A stretch of DNA of 64,000 nt from Haloplanus sp. XH21 (GTDB taxonomy: Archaea > Halobacteriota > Halobacteria > Halobacteriales > Haloferacaceae). Within the stretch, counting starts at the first letter, position 1. The number at the start of each line of letters is the position of its first letter. The stretch lies in NCBI RefSeq assembly GCF_023276355.1, contig NZ_JALLPL010000001.1, positions 2,418,001 to 2,482,000 on the forward strand. The letters run 5' to 3'. This document shows positions 13,975-23,560 of the stretch, piece after piece. Below the pieces are notes generated by a model that searched no databases, was not told where the DNA came from, and saw only the letters and a list, made by a program, of their open reading frames with translations. The translations under genes were made by a program, and so were the position numbers.

Positions 13975-15222
13975 ATGTCCTTCCGGGTCGATCGCGGCAC
14001 CGCCCTTGTTGCACTCGGCTGTCTCTGCTTTCTCCTCACCGCCGCCCTCGGCGCCGCGCTGGCACCGGCCGAGACCGGTGGAACCGACGGGACGGCCGAC
14101 GACGACACGCGACGGCTGCTCGTGGGTGTTCAAGGCGTCGGCAGCTACCACGACGGCGGCTCCGTCAGGCTGATCGAGGACGGCGAAGAAACCTGGCGCG
14201 AGTCCTCCGCCCCCGTCTACTTCGACGTCACCCAACTCGACAACGGCTCGGTGCTTGCCGGCTACATGGCCGACGGCTACGAGGACTGCGGCTCCTATGA
14301 CTCACCGTGTTACCGGACCGGCTTCCGGATCATCGACCCCGATCCCTCGCCCGAGGTAGCGTACGAATGGTCCTTCCCGGTCCGTAACCGCGTCGCCAGC
14401 GAGGTTCATGACGTGGAGCCGCTTCCCGGCGGCGGGTTCGTCCTCGCGGACATGGAGCACGAACGGATCGTCATCGTCGAGGACGGCGAGGTGATCTGGG
14501 AGTGGAAAGCGAGCACGCGCTACGACGCACCCGACGACCCGACCACGACCGACTGGCTCCACATCAACGACGTGGACCGCATCGGCGACGGGCGCTTCCT
14601 CGTGTCCGTGCGCAACGCGAACCAGTTGCTGATCCTCGAACGCGGCACGGGCGTCGTCGAGGTGATCAACGAGGACGGCGACCCTGCCGTGCTCAACCAC
14701 CAGCACAACCCCCAGTGGCTCGGTGACGGCGCCGTGCTGGTCGCGGACAGCGAGAACCACCGCGTGGTCGAACTCCACCGCACCGAGTCGGGGAACTGGG
14801 AACCCGCCTGGGTGTTGCGCGGTGCCGGCGGCCAGCGGTTCGACTGGCCGCGTGACGCCGACCGGCTCCCCAACGGTAACACGCTGGTCACGGACACGCG
14901 GAACGCCCGCCTCGTCGAGGTCAACGAATCCGGTCGCGTCATCTGGGAGCACCAGTTCGACTACCGCGCCCTGCCGTACGAGGCCGACCGGCTGCCGGTC
15001 GGCGAACCCGTCGGCGGGCCGACCTATGGTGATGCGGACACTGCCGGCGTCGACACTGGCGGTCGGGTCCCGCTACTCACGCCCTTGCTCCGTCTCGTCA
15101 GCGCCGCCGTTCGCCTCCCGCGCTGGGTCGGCGAACTCCACCTCTTCACCACGCTCGTCTCCCTCGCACTGGTCGTGACGGGAGGCGTCTACCGGTGGCG
15201 GCACCGCAGCGACGGCGCCTGA
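13975..15222 (+). CDS. Arylsulfotransferase (ASST)-like membrane-anchored beta-propeller
   Basis: A 415-residue protein with an N-terminal membrane segment (TALVALGCLCFLLTAALGAAL), a large outside domain and a C-terminal membrane segment (LHLFTTLVSLALVVTGGVY). The domain has repeated blades such as DVEPLPGGGFVLADMEHERI, DWLHINDVDRIGDGRFLVSV, NHQHNPQWLGDGAVLVADSEN and DADRLPNGNTLVTDTRNARL, as in ASST/PQQ-like propellers. Known ASSTs transfer sulfate between phenols; the catalytic His is not certain here. TATA-like CTTATACT lies ~30 nt before the ATG, a leaderless layout. Confidence 0.78.
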   Translation: MSFRVDRGTALVALGCLCFLLTAALGAALAPAETGGTDGTADDDTRRLLVGVQGVGSYHDGGSVRLIEDGEETWRESSAPVYFDVTQLDNGSVLAGYMADGYEDCGSYDSPCYRTGFRIIDPDPSPEVAYEWSFPVRNRVASEVHDVEPLPGGGFVLADMEHERIVIVEDGEVIWEWKASTRYDAPDDPTTTDWLHINDVDRIGDGRFLVSVRNANQLLILERGTGVVEVINEDGDPAVLNHQHNPQWLGDGAVLVADSENHRVVELHRTESGNWEPAWVLRGAGGQRFDWPRDADRLPNGNTLVTDTRNARLVEVNESGRVIWEHQFDYRALPYEADRLPVGEPVGGPTYGDADTAGVDTGGRVPLLTPLLRLVSAAVRLPRWVGELHLFTTLVSLALVVTGGVYRWRHRSDGA

Positions 15223-15266
15223 CGCCGCGCCGAGGCGCTTTTGCGACCCCGGACCCCACGGCCGGT

Positions 15267-15824
15267 ATGGACGACGACCTGCGCTGGGAAACGGTCGACT
15301 CGACCATCGACTACACCTGTCCCGGATTCGATGTCCGTCGCGACGACGTGGCGTTGCCCGACGGCACCGAAACCGACTACCACTACGTCGACGAACCTGC
15401 CGCAGTCGTCGTGTTACCGTTCACTCCCGAGGGCGAGGTGGTCCTCATCGAGGAGTGGCGACAGGCGGTCGGGCGGGTGAACCGCGGGCTTCCGGCGGGG
15501 TCGGTCGAACCCGACGACGCGTCGCTCGACGCGGCGGCGCGACGCGAACTCGCCGAGGAGACGGGGTACGACGCCGGGAGCGTCACCCACCTGTTCACCG
15601 CCGAACCCACCAACGGCATCGCCAACACCGTCCATCACCACTTCGTTGCCCACGATTGTGCCCCGACCGGCACGCAGGAACTTGATTTCAACGAGAGTAT
15701 CCGCGTCACGACGGCCGAGTACGACGACGTGCTGGCGGCCGTCCTCGACGACGACATCCGCGACGGGCGGACTGTCGGGGCCGTGACGGGGTACGAACTC
15801 CGGACCGACGAACAGGAGCGATAG
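15267..15824 (+). CDS. Nudix hydrolase (ADP-ribose pyrophosphatase-like)
   Basis: A 185-residue enzyme with a full Nudix box, GSVEPDDASLDAAARRELAE followed by ETGY, at about residues 76-99. The preceding VVLPFTPEGEVVLIEEWRQAVG is typical of the ADP-ribose/nucleotide-sugar pyrophosphatase group. Mg-dependent cleavage of a nucleoside diphosphate linked to X is expected; the exact substrate is not readable. ATG 15267 has CGCTTTTGC about 28 nt upstream. The AOR gene on the other strand ends 51 nt downstream. Confidence 0.88.
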   Translation: MDDDLRWETVDSTIDYTCPGFDVRRDDVALPDGTETDYHYVDEPAAVVVLPFTPEGEVVLIEEWRQAVGRVNRGLPAGSVEPDDASLDAAARRELAEETGYDAGSVTHLFTAEPTNGIANTVHHHFVAHDCAPTGTQELDFNESIRVTTAEYDDVLAAVLDDDIRDGRTVGAVTGYELRTDEQER

Positions 15825-15875
15825 CGGTCGCTACGTGGGTGAAAAAACGGAGGAGTTGCGGGACTGCGGACTGCT

Positions 15876-17810
15876 TTAGTCGTCTGCCGGAGCCTGACCG
15901 CCGGAGCCGGAGACGCCGGTGCCGGGGCCGATGTCGATGTCGAGCCGTTGGAGCGTGTCGTCGGTGACGACGCCGTCTTCCCAGCCACGGTGGCTGTAGT
16001 ACTCGTCTTTCATCTCGTCGAGTTCGCACAGCTCACCCTCGGAGCCGCGCTGGCCGGGGATGGCCTCGTCGTCGCCTTCGACGAACCGACCCGGAAGCGT
16101 GTCGTCCGAGCCGTCGAAGCCGACGAGGTTGTTGTAGTAGCGCTCGAGGTTGTAGACGCGCTCACCAGCCGTCATGAGCTCGTCTTCCGTAAGGTCACGG
16201 CCGGTCATGCCGTTGTACTGCTTGATGTACTCCTCGATGCCCTCTGCGAACGCGTTGAACTTGCAGATGTCGAACGAGTCCGAGATGGCGTGCAGGTCCT
16301 GGAAGGTGGCGCACAGCTCGCCCTTGCCCTCCCACTCGTAGGGATCGACCTTCTCCGGGATGCCGAGAACCTCGGCAGCCGGCGTGTAGCCGCGCAGGTG
16401 GCAGGCACCGCGATTCGACGTCGCGTAGCCGATGCCCATCCCCTTCATCGCACGGGGGTCGTAGGCGGCGATGGTCTGGCCCTTGACGTCGAGACGGCAG
16501 TCGTGGGCGCCCTGCTCCTCGGCGATGCGCTTGACGCCTTTGGCGAGCAGGTCCGCGAGTTCGCCGTCGCGGTGACCGACCTCTTCGATGAGGTCGATCA
16601 TGTGTTCCTCGTCGCCCCAGTCGACGTTCTCGTCCAGGTCGTCGAGTTTGCCCTTCTCGGTCATCTCCATCGACATGGCGAAGATGTTCCCCATGTCGAT
16701 GGTGTCGATGCCCATGTCGTTACAGCGGTCGATCATGACCGCGATGGCGTCTCGGTCGTCGTTCGCCGAGTTGGTGCCGAGAGCCCACGCGCTCTCGTAC
16801 TCGTAGGACTCCATCCGGACGTTCATGTCCTGGCCCTTGTGCTTGTAGTTGACCTCGACTTCCTTCTTACAGGCGACGGGGCAGGAGTGACAGGTCGGCT
16901 CGTCGACGAGGATGTTCTCGCGAACGTTCTCGCCGCTGATGCGCTCTGCCTCGATGTCCGTCCCCTCTGCCTCGTTCATCGCGAAGGAGGACGTGTACTG
17001 CCCGTTCTTGGTCGGGTGAGCGTCCATCTCCTCCGTGATGTTCATGAGCACGTTGGTGCCGTACATCGAGAGCGCGCCCTCGTTGGGCGCGGTGACATCG
17101 GACTCCTGAATGACCTTCATGGCCTGACGGGCGCCCTCGCCGAACGTGTCGGAGTCGGCGGGCTTGGGCATATCCGTCCCCGCTTTCACGATGACGGCCT
17201 TGAGGCCCTTGTTGCCCATCACGCAGCCGGTGCCACCGCGGCCCGAGACGCGGTCGTCCTCGTTGACGATGCAGGAGTAGCGAACCTCGTTCTCGCCGGC
17301 CGGACCGATGGCCATGTGCGAGAGGTTCTTGCCGTAGGACCCGTCGACCTCTTCCTCGAGGATTTCGCGGGTCTCGTGGACGCCCTTGCCCCAGACGTGA
17401 GAGGCGTCGCGGAGTTCGACCTCGCCGTCCTCGACGACGGCGTAGACGGGGTCGTCGGCCTGGCCGTCGAAGACGAGGCCGTCGAAGCCGGCCCACTTGA
17501 GTCGCGCTCCCGACCAGCCACCGTGATGGGAGTCAGTGACGGTGCCCGTGAGCGGGGACTTCGTACAGATGGCGATGCGGCCACTCATGACGGCCTGCGA
17601 CCCGGTCAGGGGGCCGTTCATGAAGACGAGCCGGTTGTCGGGACCGAGCGGGTCCACGTCCGTCCCGGCGTCGAAGACGTACTTCACGCCCAGGCCGCGT
17701 CCGCCGATGTATTTCTTCGCGTCCTCGTCGTCGACGCCCTGATAGGAGACGTCTCCCGAACCGAGGTCCACGTGCGCTACGTGATCTCTGAATCCACCTA
17801 AGTCTGTCAT
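15876..17810 (-). CDS. Aldehyde:ferredoxin oxidoreductase (tungstopterin enzyme)
   Basis: A 644-residue AOR with all motifs intact. N-terminal YIGGRGLGVKYVFDAG and SPLTGTVTDSHHGGW bind the pterin, CHSCPVAC (about 305-312) plus a Cys in DSFDICKF (about 515) should ligate [4Fe-4S], and DPRAMKGMGIGYATSNRGAC is a second cofactor region. It oxidises aldehydes to acids with ferredoxin as acceptor in the cytosol. The C-terminal ~20 residues are a Gly/Ser/Asp tail. A 12-bp palindrome stands 2 nt before the ATG. The paralogue at 657-2474 has lost the cysteines. Confidence 0.92.
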   Translation of the reverse strand: MTDLGGFRDHVAHVDLGSGDVSYQGVDDEDAKKYIGGRGLGVKYVFDAGTDVDPLGPDNRLVFMNGPLTGSQAVMSGRIAICTKSPLTGTVTDSHHGGWSGARLKWAGFDGLVFDGQADDPVYAVVEDGEVELRDASHVWGKGVHETREILEEEVDGSYGKNLSHMAIGPAGENEVRYSCIVNEDDRVSGRGGTGCVMGNKGLKAVIVKAGTDMPKPADSDTFGEGARQAMKVIQESDVTAPNEGALSMYGTNVLMNITEEMDAHPTKNGQYTSSFAMNEAEGTDIEAERISGENVRENILVDEPTCHSCPVACKKEVEVNYKHKGQDMNVRMESYEYESAWALGTNSANDDRDAIAVMIDRCNDMGIDTIDMGNIFAMSMEMTEKGKLDDLDENVDWGDEEHMIDLIEEVGHRDGELADLLAKGVKRIAEEQGAHDCRLDVKGQTIAAYDPRAMKGMGIGYATSNRGACHLRGYTPAAEVLGIPEKVDPYEWEGKGELCATFQDLHAISDSFDICKFNAFAEGIEEYIKQYNGMTGRDLTEDELMTAGERVYNLERYYNNLVGFDGSDDTLPGRFVEGDDEAIPGQRGSEGELCELDEMKDEYYSHRGWEDGVVTDDTLQRLDIDIGPGTGVSGSGGQAPADD

Positions 17811-17812
17811 GG

Positions 17813-17824
17813 TAACGTACGTTA
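17813..17824. promoter_or_regulatory. 12-bp palindrome at the AOR start
   Basis: TAACGTACGTTA is a perfect palindrome ending two bases before the minus-strand AOR start codon. In a leaderless or short-leader gene this would overlap the transcript start, where a bound repressor could block initiation. A TATA-like TTTATCC (minus strand) lies further upstream near 17875. Confidence 0.4.
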
Positions 17825-18000
17825 GTTAGATGCACCTCCACGCTGTTAGTCGTTGCTCCGGCGATGTAACCGGATAAAGTTACGTCGGTCTGATCGGGGC
17901 GGAGAGGGTGACGAAAAGGTGTCACGAACGCACGGCGCGGAGTCGCCACGTCCGACGCCACCCCGAAGCCGCTTTACGCGTCGGTCGGCTACCACCGGCA

Positions 18001-19071
18001 ATGAGTCAGCCAAGCCCCGAAGTGTACGAACAGGGGAAGGGCATGGACGCCCACAACCAGGTGATGCGGGAGATTCGGTCCCGCAAGGACAAGACGTACG
18101 ACCCCCACGAGCCGACGCGGGTGTGGATCGACGAGGACAACACGCCCGATGGCGTCTACCAGTCGCTGACCATCATCCTCAACACCGGCGGCTGTCGCTG
18201 GGCGCGCGCCGGCGGCTGTACCATGTGTGGCTACGTCGCCGAATCCGTCGAGGGCGGCTCGGTCCCCCACGATGCGCTCATGGATCAGATCGAGGCCTGC
18301 CTCGCGCACGAACGCGAGAACGCCGACGAGCAGAGCGGTCTGATCAAGATATACACCTCCGGCTCGTTCCTCGACGAGCGCGAGGTCGGCGCGGAGACCC
18401 GCGCCGCCATCGCGGAGACGTTCGCCGACCGCGACCGCATCGTCGTCGAATCCCTTCCCGATTTCGTCGACCGCGAGAAACTCGCCGACTTCACCGACCA
18501 CGGGCTCACGACCGACGTGGCGGTGGGGCTGGAGACGGCCACCGACCGCGTGCGCCACGACAGCGTGAACAAGTACTTCGACTTCGAGGACTTCGTGGCA
18601 GCGACGGAGGAAGCCGAAGCCGCCGGCGCGGGCGTGAAGGCGTATCTCCTGATGAAACCGCCCTTCCTCTCGGAGTCCGAGGCCGTCGAGGACATGGTCG
18701 CCTCCGTCCGGAAGTGTGCCGAGTACTGCCACACCGTCTCGATGAACCCCTGTAACGTCCAGCGGTACACCATGGTCGACGACCTGTACTTCGAGGGCGG
18801 CTACCGCCCGCCGTGGCTCTGGTCGGTCGCCGACGTGCTCGAACGCACGGCCGACGCCGACGCCATCGTCGTCTCGGACCCCGTCGGTGGCGGGAGCGAG
18901 CGCGGCCCCCACAACTGCGGCGACTGCGACGAGCAGGTCGAGCGGGCGATCAAGGACTTCAGCCTCCGCCAGGACCCGTCGGTGTTCGAGCAGGTGACCT
19001 GTGACTGCGAGGCGACGTGGGAGACGGTCATCGACGAGGAGACGAGTTACGCGATGCCGCTCGCGCGCTAA
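18001..19071 (+). CDS. Archaeosine biosynthesis radical SAM protein RaSEA
   Basis: A 356-residue radical SAM enzyme. CRWARAGGCTMCG holds an atypical CxnCxxC cluster motif (about residues 65-77), and IYTSGSFLDEREVG, DVAVGLETATDRVRHDSVNK and LLMKPPFLSESEAVEDM match the TIGR01210/RaSEA family. Together with ArcS it turns the lysine adduct of preQ0 in tRNA into archaeosine. The C-terminus has further Cys pairs, CGDCDEQV and CDCEATW. GCTTTACG lies ~28 nt before the ATG. ArcS itself ends at base 631. Confidence 0.9.
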   Translation: MSQPSPEVYEQGKGMDAHNQVMREIRSRKDKTYDPHEPTRVWIDEDNTPDGVYQSLTIILNTGGCRWARAGGCTMCGYVAESVEGGSVPHDALMDQIEACLAHERENADEQSGLIKIYTSGSFLDEREVGAETRAAIAETFADRDRIVVESLPDFVDREKLADFTDHGLTTDVAVGLETATDRVRHDSVNKYFDFEDFVAATEEAEAAGAGVKAYLLMKPPFLSESEAVEDMVASVRKCAEYCHTVSMNPCNVQRYTMVDDLYFEGGYRPPWLWSVADVLERTADADAIVVSDPVGGGSERGPHNCGDCDEQVERAIKDFSLRQDPSVFEQVTCDCEATWETVIDEETSYAMPLAR

Positions 19072-19192
19072 CCGCGCCACAAAGCCTTTCCGCTCACCAG
19101 CATAGACACGAGCATGTCGCTGTCGTTCACGCCACCAGTCACCGCTGTGGCGGTATGGATCGCCGCGCCATCCGCCCAGGGGGGTGAGTCGG

Positions 19193-21298
19193 ATGCCGCC
19201 CGACGCTGATCCCGACGTTCGCCGCCGCGCCCTGCTCGCCGCGCTCGCCGGAACCGGGACGGCGTCGCTCGCCGGATGTTCGGCGTCCGAGGGACCGGGT
19301 GACGGTGGGACACCGGACGGTGAGACGACCCGGACGCAGACGCCGGACGCCGAGACGGCCCGCCGACTGGCCGAGCGGTTCGCGCCGACGCTCGTCTTCG
19401 ACAGCGCCGAGCGCTGGTTTCCGACCGATCCGCGACCCTACGCCAGCGACCGCGACGGCGAGACGATCGTCGATGGCTTCGACGCCTTCGACGGCTACAC
19501 CCGCCGGCACGCCGAAGCCGGGTCGCCGCCCGACCCCACGGTGTTCTACCACGTCGTGGAATACGTCGACTCGCCGCTCGCCGTCGCCCAGTTCTGGTAC
19601 TACTCCGCGTTCGATCAGTTCACCACTAACTTCCACTGGCACGACTGGGAGGTGTTGCACGCCTTCGTCGACACCGAGTCGGGCGAGCCACAGCTGTACG
19701 TCGCGAGCTCGCATTCAGCGCGCGTGCCGAACAACGAGCATCTCGACCCGGACCCCTCGCGCGTGCCGCGAATCCTCTCCGAACTCGGCTCCCACTCCAG
19801 CGCACTCTCCCTGAACGACCGGCCGAACGACTTCCAGCGGTTGCCGCTGGGTACCCTGCCGGCCGACATCACGAACCGGGCGCTGGAGGGGATCGAGGCG
19901 CTGACCGACCTGCCGGCGGCGTACGGCCTCCCCCGCGACGAGGGACTCCGATTCCCCTATGTCGTCCCCGAACTCGACGGACAACCAATCTACGAACACG
20001 AGCGACTCCCCGCGGTCGACCGGGAGACGCTGGTGGCGGAGGCGCTCACGGTCCGGTCGTTCGAGGACCTTTCCTCGCCGCCGTCGGATCTCCCGACCCG
20101 CGAGACGGGGACCGTCTTCGATCACGCCAGTCGGTCGAACCCCGACGCCGATGTCGACTACGACCTCGTGCCGACGAGCGAACTCGAAGACATCGCGTCG
20201 TTCACCGGCCCGCAGTTGAGTTTCGAGTTCGCCGTCCCGCAGTTCGCCGAAGACGCCGTCGCCAGCCACATCACGACGGCGGGGACGCCGTGGCAACAGG
20301 ATCGGTACGACGATCCGGCGGCCGACATCACCGAACCCGCCCACCGCGCGGCGCTCGCCGACCGCTACGACGCCATCGCGCCCCCGGGACCGCTCAACGA
20401 CCTCGTCGCCACGGTGAGCGAGACGCTGGCGTCCGACGACGCTCCCGACGGCGGCGGCGTGGAGACAACCAGCCCCTCGGTCGAACTGTTCGCCCTCCTG
20501 CGGAGCGATCCGGTCGCCGCGCCGACGTTCCGCGGCGTGACGATGCTCCGGGGCGTCGAGGCGGGCGAGCACCGCCTGACCGTGAACGGCGCGGGAGTCG
20601 CGCCACACGAGGAACCAGTGACCGTCGAGGAGACGACCGATGGGGGCGGTAGCACGGCCACGCTCGCCGGCGTCGACGGGGAGATCGCGATGACGCCGGT
20701 AGCGGACGCGGTCAAACTCGAAGTCGACGCCGAGGGCACCGAGGCCGACCTGACGGCGCTGGCCGTCGACGACGACTTCGGCGGCCGGCTGTACGAGGCG
20801 CCGATGGACGGCCCGGACGCGGTTTACGTCCATCGCGAGGGCGCGTACACGACGGAGGTCCGCGACGTCGACGACGCCGTCGGCGCCTTCCGCGTCAACC
20901 CGTCCGACACCGCGCCCGTGCGCATCGACCGCCCGCGGACGGGGAAGGCGTCGCTCGCGTCGTTCGTGGCAACGCTGACGGGGGAGACGACCGACCGCCT
21001 CGGGACGGTCGGTGCGGAAGGGAACGGCGGCGGAACGACCCAGACGCTCGGCGGCCTGCTCCGCGCACTCGAAGCGGTCAGCGGCGCGGCGGGACGGGCG
21101 GCCGAACGGGCCGAGGTCGGTGATCGGGGCGGGGCAGACCAAGCATTGGAGGCGCTGTCAGCGAACCTCGACCGCGCGATCGAGCGCTTCGAGTCGCTGC
21201 GGGAGACGGTGCCCGATCCACACGCGGCGGCCACCGATCGGCAGTTTCGGGAGGCTCGACGCCGGACGAATCAGGCCATCGCGGCGGAAAAACTCTAA
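19193..21298 (+). CDS. Tat-type lipoprotein with Vps62/NPP1-like N-terminal domain
   Basis: A 701-residue secreted protein. Residues ~7-27 are a twin-arginine-like signal ending in a lipobox (RRRALLAALAGTGTASLAGC), so it is probably exported folded and lipid-anchored. RFAPTLVFDSAERWFPTDP and FTTNFHWHDWEVLHAFVD resemble Vps62/NPP1-like domains, by motif memory only. The middle is beta-rich and the C-terminus helical (LEALSANLDRAIERFESL). ATG 19193 is chosen; an in-frame GTG at 19184 is possible. The stop shares CTAA with convergent purQ. The true function is unknown. Confidence 0.75.
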   Translation: MPPDADPDVRRRALLAALAGTGTASLAGCSASEGPGDGGTPDGETTRTQTPDAETARRLAERFAPTLVFDSAERWFPTDPRPYASDRDGETIVDGFDAFDGYTRRHAEAGSPPDPTVFYHVVEYVDSPLAVAQFWYYSAFDQFTTNFHWHDWEVLHAFVDTESGEPQLYVASSHSARVPNNEHLDPDPSRVPRILSELGSHSSALSLNDRPNDFQRLPLGTLPADITNRALEGIEALTDLPAAYGLPRDEGLRFPYVVPELDGQPIYEHERLPAVDRETLVAEALTVRSFEDLSSPPSDLPTRETGTVFDHASRSNPDADVDYDLVPTSELEDIASFTGPQLSFEFAVPQFAEDAVASHITTAGTPWQQDRYDDPAADITEPAHRAALADRYDAIAPPGPLNDLVATVSETLASDDAPDGGGVETTSPSVELFALLRSDPVAAPTFRGVTMLRGVEAGEHRLTVNGAGVAPHEEPVTVEETTDGGGSTATLAGVDGEIAMTPVADAVKLEVDAEGTEADLTALAVDDDFGGRLYEAPMDGPDAVYVHREGAYTTEVRDVDDAVGAFRVNPSDTAPVRIDRPRTGKASLASFVATLTGETTDRLGTVGAEGNGGGTTQTLGGLLRALEAVSGAAGRAAERAEVGDRGGADQALEALSANLDRAIERFESLRETVPDPHAAATDRQFREARRRTNQAIAAEKL

Positions 21299-21987
21299 AC
21301 CGTCGCTGGCGACGCCTCGAACCCGCGGAGCAGGCCCGCGCCGTCCGTGCCGTCGAGATCGGGCAGCGTCGCGCGTTCGGGGTGTGGCATCATCACCGCG
21401 ACCGTCCGGCGCTCGCCGAGGATGCCCGCGACCGATCCCCGCGAGCCGTTGGGGTTAGCCACGTCCGTGACCGCACCGTCGGCGTCGCAGTAGCGAAGCA
21501 GGATCCGATCCTCGTCGACGAGGCGGTCGTAGGTGTCGTCGTCGGCTTCGAATCGTCCCTCGCCGTGGGCGATGGGGAGTTCGAGCACGTCGCCCTCTTC
21601 GAACCCGGCAGTCCAGGGCGAGTCAGTCGTCTCCACGCGGACGTGAACCCGCTCGCACTGGAAGCGGGCGCTCCGGTTGGTGGTGAAGGCGCCGGGGGTG
21701 AGCCCCGCCTCGCAGCCGATCTGGGCGCCGTTGCAGACGCCGAGGACGGGGACGCCGTCGGCCGCCGCCTCGCGGACCGATTCGAGGACGGGAGTTCGGG
21801 CGGCCATCGCGCCGGCGCGGAGATAGTCGCCGTAGGAGAACCCGCCGGGGAGCATGACGCCCGTCGTGCCGTCCGGCAGGCCGTCCTCGTACCAGACGCG
21901 TTCGGCGTCGATGCCGAGGTGCGAGAGCGCGCGCACGGAGTCGCGGTCGCAGTTACTCCCGCCGAACTGGAGCACCGCGACGGTCAT
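21295..21987 (-). CDS. purQ: Phosphoribosylformylglycinamidine synthase subunit PurQ
   Basis: A 230-residue class I glutamine amidotransferase, the ammonia-producing subunit of FGAM synthase in purine synthesis. VAVLQFGGSNCDRDSVRAL opens the domain, GVCNGAQIGCEAG holds the nucleophile Cys, and MMPHPERA supplies the His-Glu pair. It overlaps purS by ATGA, the usual purSQ order in archaea that split this enzyme. PurL is not in the window. Confidence 0.95.
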   Translation of the reverse strand: MTVAVLQFGGSNCDRDSVRALSHLGIDAERVWYEDGLPDGTTGVMLPGGFSYGDYLRAGAMAARTPVLESVREAAADGVPVLGVCNGAQIGCEAGLTPGAFTTNRSARFQCERVHVRVETTDSPWTAGFEEGDVLELPIAHGEGRFEADDDTYDRLVDEDRILLRYCDADGAVTDVANPNGSRGSVAGILGERRTVAVMMPHPERATLPDLDGTDGAGLLRGFEASPATV

Positions 21988-22235
21988 CGCTCTTCGACCT
22001 CGACCTCGTAATCGTGGATGGTCGGGTTCGCGAGCAGTCGTTCGGCCATCTCCTCGGCGCGGTCGGCGGCCTCGTCCTCCGAGTCGGCGTCGAGGTCGAT
22101 TTCGAAGCGGTCGGTCGAGCGGAGATCCTCGAGTTCGAACCCGAGTCGTTCGAGCGCGCGCTGGGTCGTCTCGGCCTCGGGGTCGAGGACGCCCCGCTTG
22201 AGTCGCACCGTGACCGTCGCGGTGTATGCCGTCAT
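21984..22235 (-). CDS. purS: Phosphoribosylformylglycinamidine synthase subunit PurS
   Basis: An 83-residue protein, the small structural subunit bridging PurQ and PurL in FGAM synthase. TVRLKRGVLDPEAETTQRAL and DRFEIDLDADSEDEAADRAE match PurS, as does LANPTIHDYEVEV at the end. It starts the purSQ operon; ATG 22235 is the start that fits the family length. Confidence 0.93.
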   Translation of the reverse strand: MTAYTATVTVRLKRGVLDPEAETTQRALERLGFELEDLRSTDRFEIDLDADSEDEAADRAEEMAERLLANPTIHDYEVEVEER

Positions 22236-22332
22236 CGGTCGACCGTCCGTGGCCCCGGGGCAAAGCCGTTTTGGAGTGACTCCGCGCGATATATCGGCCC
22301 ACACCGCCTGCCGACAGTACGTCGTCGGCACG

Positions 22333-22434
22333 TTGGACCGGGGCCATCATGCCTTCCTCGCGCTCCTGGCGTTTTTCGTCGCGATCGCGCTCTACCGGTT
22401 CACGACGCACCTGCTCGCGAACCTCCCCTGGTAG
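22333..22434 (+). CDS. Small single-span membrane protein, TTG start
   Basis: A 33-residue peptide MDRGHHAFLALLAFFVAIAL then YRFTTHLLANLPW if translation starts at TTG 22333. It forms one clear membrane helix with a basic/aromatic end, and codon use is strongly GC3-rich. A TATA-like GATATATC lies about 40 nt upstream. There is no ATG or GTG in range, so the start is the weak point. It sits between purS and purC on the opposite strand. Confidence 0.4.
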   Translation: MDRGHHAFLALLAFFVAIALYRFTTHLLANLPW

Positions 22435-22461
22435 CTGCTCCTCCTGTCGCTGCTGCCGTAC

Positions 22462-23475
22462 TCAGAGGTCGCGCACGGCGTCGACCGCCGCCTCGATCGA
22501 CGGCGCGTCGAACCAGGGCTCCCCGGTGTAGGCGTTCGTCCCGGCGGTGTACATCTCCGAGACGGCCGTGACGACCGACGGCGGCAGGGGGGCGGGGTCG
22601 ACATCACAGAGCGCGCGCCAGTCGGCCACGTCCCGTCGGTCGGCCTCGGCTTTCGCCTCGCTCACGGCCTCGACCCACTCGGGATGGGCGTGTTTGTAGT
22701 ACTGGCGCACCACCTCCTTGGACACCTCCTGGCCGTCGTAGGCGAAGCGGTTCTCGTCGAAGGTTCCGACCACGTCGGCCACCTTCACCGTGCCGTCGTC
22801 GTAGAGGCATTCGATCTTGCCGTCCTCGTGGACGAACCCGGTCTCTTCGGCCCGGTCGGTGACGACGCGGTTCACCTCCCGCGCCAGCGACTCGAGGGCG
22901 TCGATGGACGCCGTGCCCGCGATGCGGTCGGCTTCGGTGCGGTCGAGATATCGGTCCTGCTCCTCGTATTTCGTCGAGAACTCCACGACCGGTTCGGGCA
23001 GGGCGACCGGTTCGTCGGGCCACTCGTCGCCGTCGAGGCCGTAGTCGCTCGGCTGGCCGCGCGTGCGGAGACTCGACCCGACGGGGACCGTGTTGCGGAA
23101 GACGATTTCCAGCGGCACCAGATAGTTGTCGCCCGCGGCGTCGTGGTAGGCGTCGTAGTCGTACGTGCCGTCCGCGAAGGGCAGGTCCGGCACCTGTACG
23201 AGGTCGATGGCGAGTTCACGGGGAGGGTCGTCGACTTCGCTCAGCGACACCGCGCCCGGACCCACGCCGCGGTAGTGGGTCGGCACGCCCTCGGCTTCGA
23301 GGCGTTCGAAGTTGAACGCCCCCATCGTGCAGAGGCTGCGCCCCTTCGCCGGGATCTGATCGGGCATCGCCCCCCAGTCGAAGACGGAGTAGTCGTCGGT
23401 GAAGGCAAAGCGTCCACGCCCCGTCGCCGTCGCCGTGGGTTCGCGCTCGACGCGAAACTCCTTGACGCTGGTCAT
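22462..23475 (-). CDS. purC: SAICAR synthetase PurC
   Basis: A 337-residue phosphoribosylaminoimidazole-succinocarboxamide synthase, which joins aspartate to CAIR in purine synthesis using [50 protein letters not shown] and DTFDENRF-like [21 protein letters not shown] match the longer archaeal/haloarchaeal form. It is a separate transcription unit from purSQ on the same strand. ATG 23475 opens the conserved N-terminus [12 protein letters not shown]. Confidence 0.93.
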   Translation of the reverse strand: MTSVKEFRVEREPTATATGRGRFAFTDDYSVFDWGAMPDQIPAKGRSLCTMGAFNFERLEAEGVPTHYRGVGPGAVSLSEVDDPPRELAIDLVQVPDLPFADGTYDYDAYHDAAGDNYLVPLEIVFRNTVPVGSSLRTRGQPSDYGLDGDEWPDEPVALPEPVVEFSTKYEEQDRYLDRTEADRIAGTASIDALESLAREVNRVVTDRAEETGFVHEDGKIECLYDDGTVKVADVVGTFDENRFAYDGQEVSKEVVRQYYKHAHPEWVEAVSEAKAEADRRDVADWRALCDVDPAPLPPSVVTAVSEMYTAGTNAYTGEPWFDAPSIEAAVDAVRDL

Positions 23476-23560
23476 AGTGGCGAACGCGCGCGCCGTCGGC
23501 AAGAACCTTTCAGTTCGCTCTCACCCCCGAGGCTTTCACGTCAGCGACCGTGGCCCGACC

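Noticed and set aside
15948-17801. Very long plus-strand open frame (617 codons) opposite the AOR gene
   Set aside because: It is the antisense frame of a well-supported enzyme; its translation is Val/Asp/His-rich low-complexity sequence typical of shadows in high-GC haloarchaea.
19114-19209. 31-residue ORF MSLSFTPPVTAVAVWIAAPS just before the lipoprotein gene
   Set aside because: Overlaps the lipoprotein start out of frame, has no clear promoter, and its composition fits chance in GC-rich DNA. Not excluded as a leader peptide.
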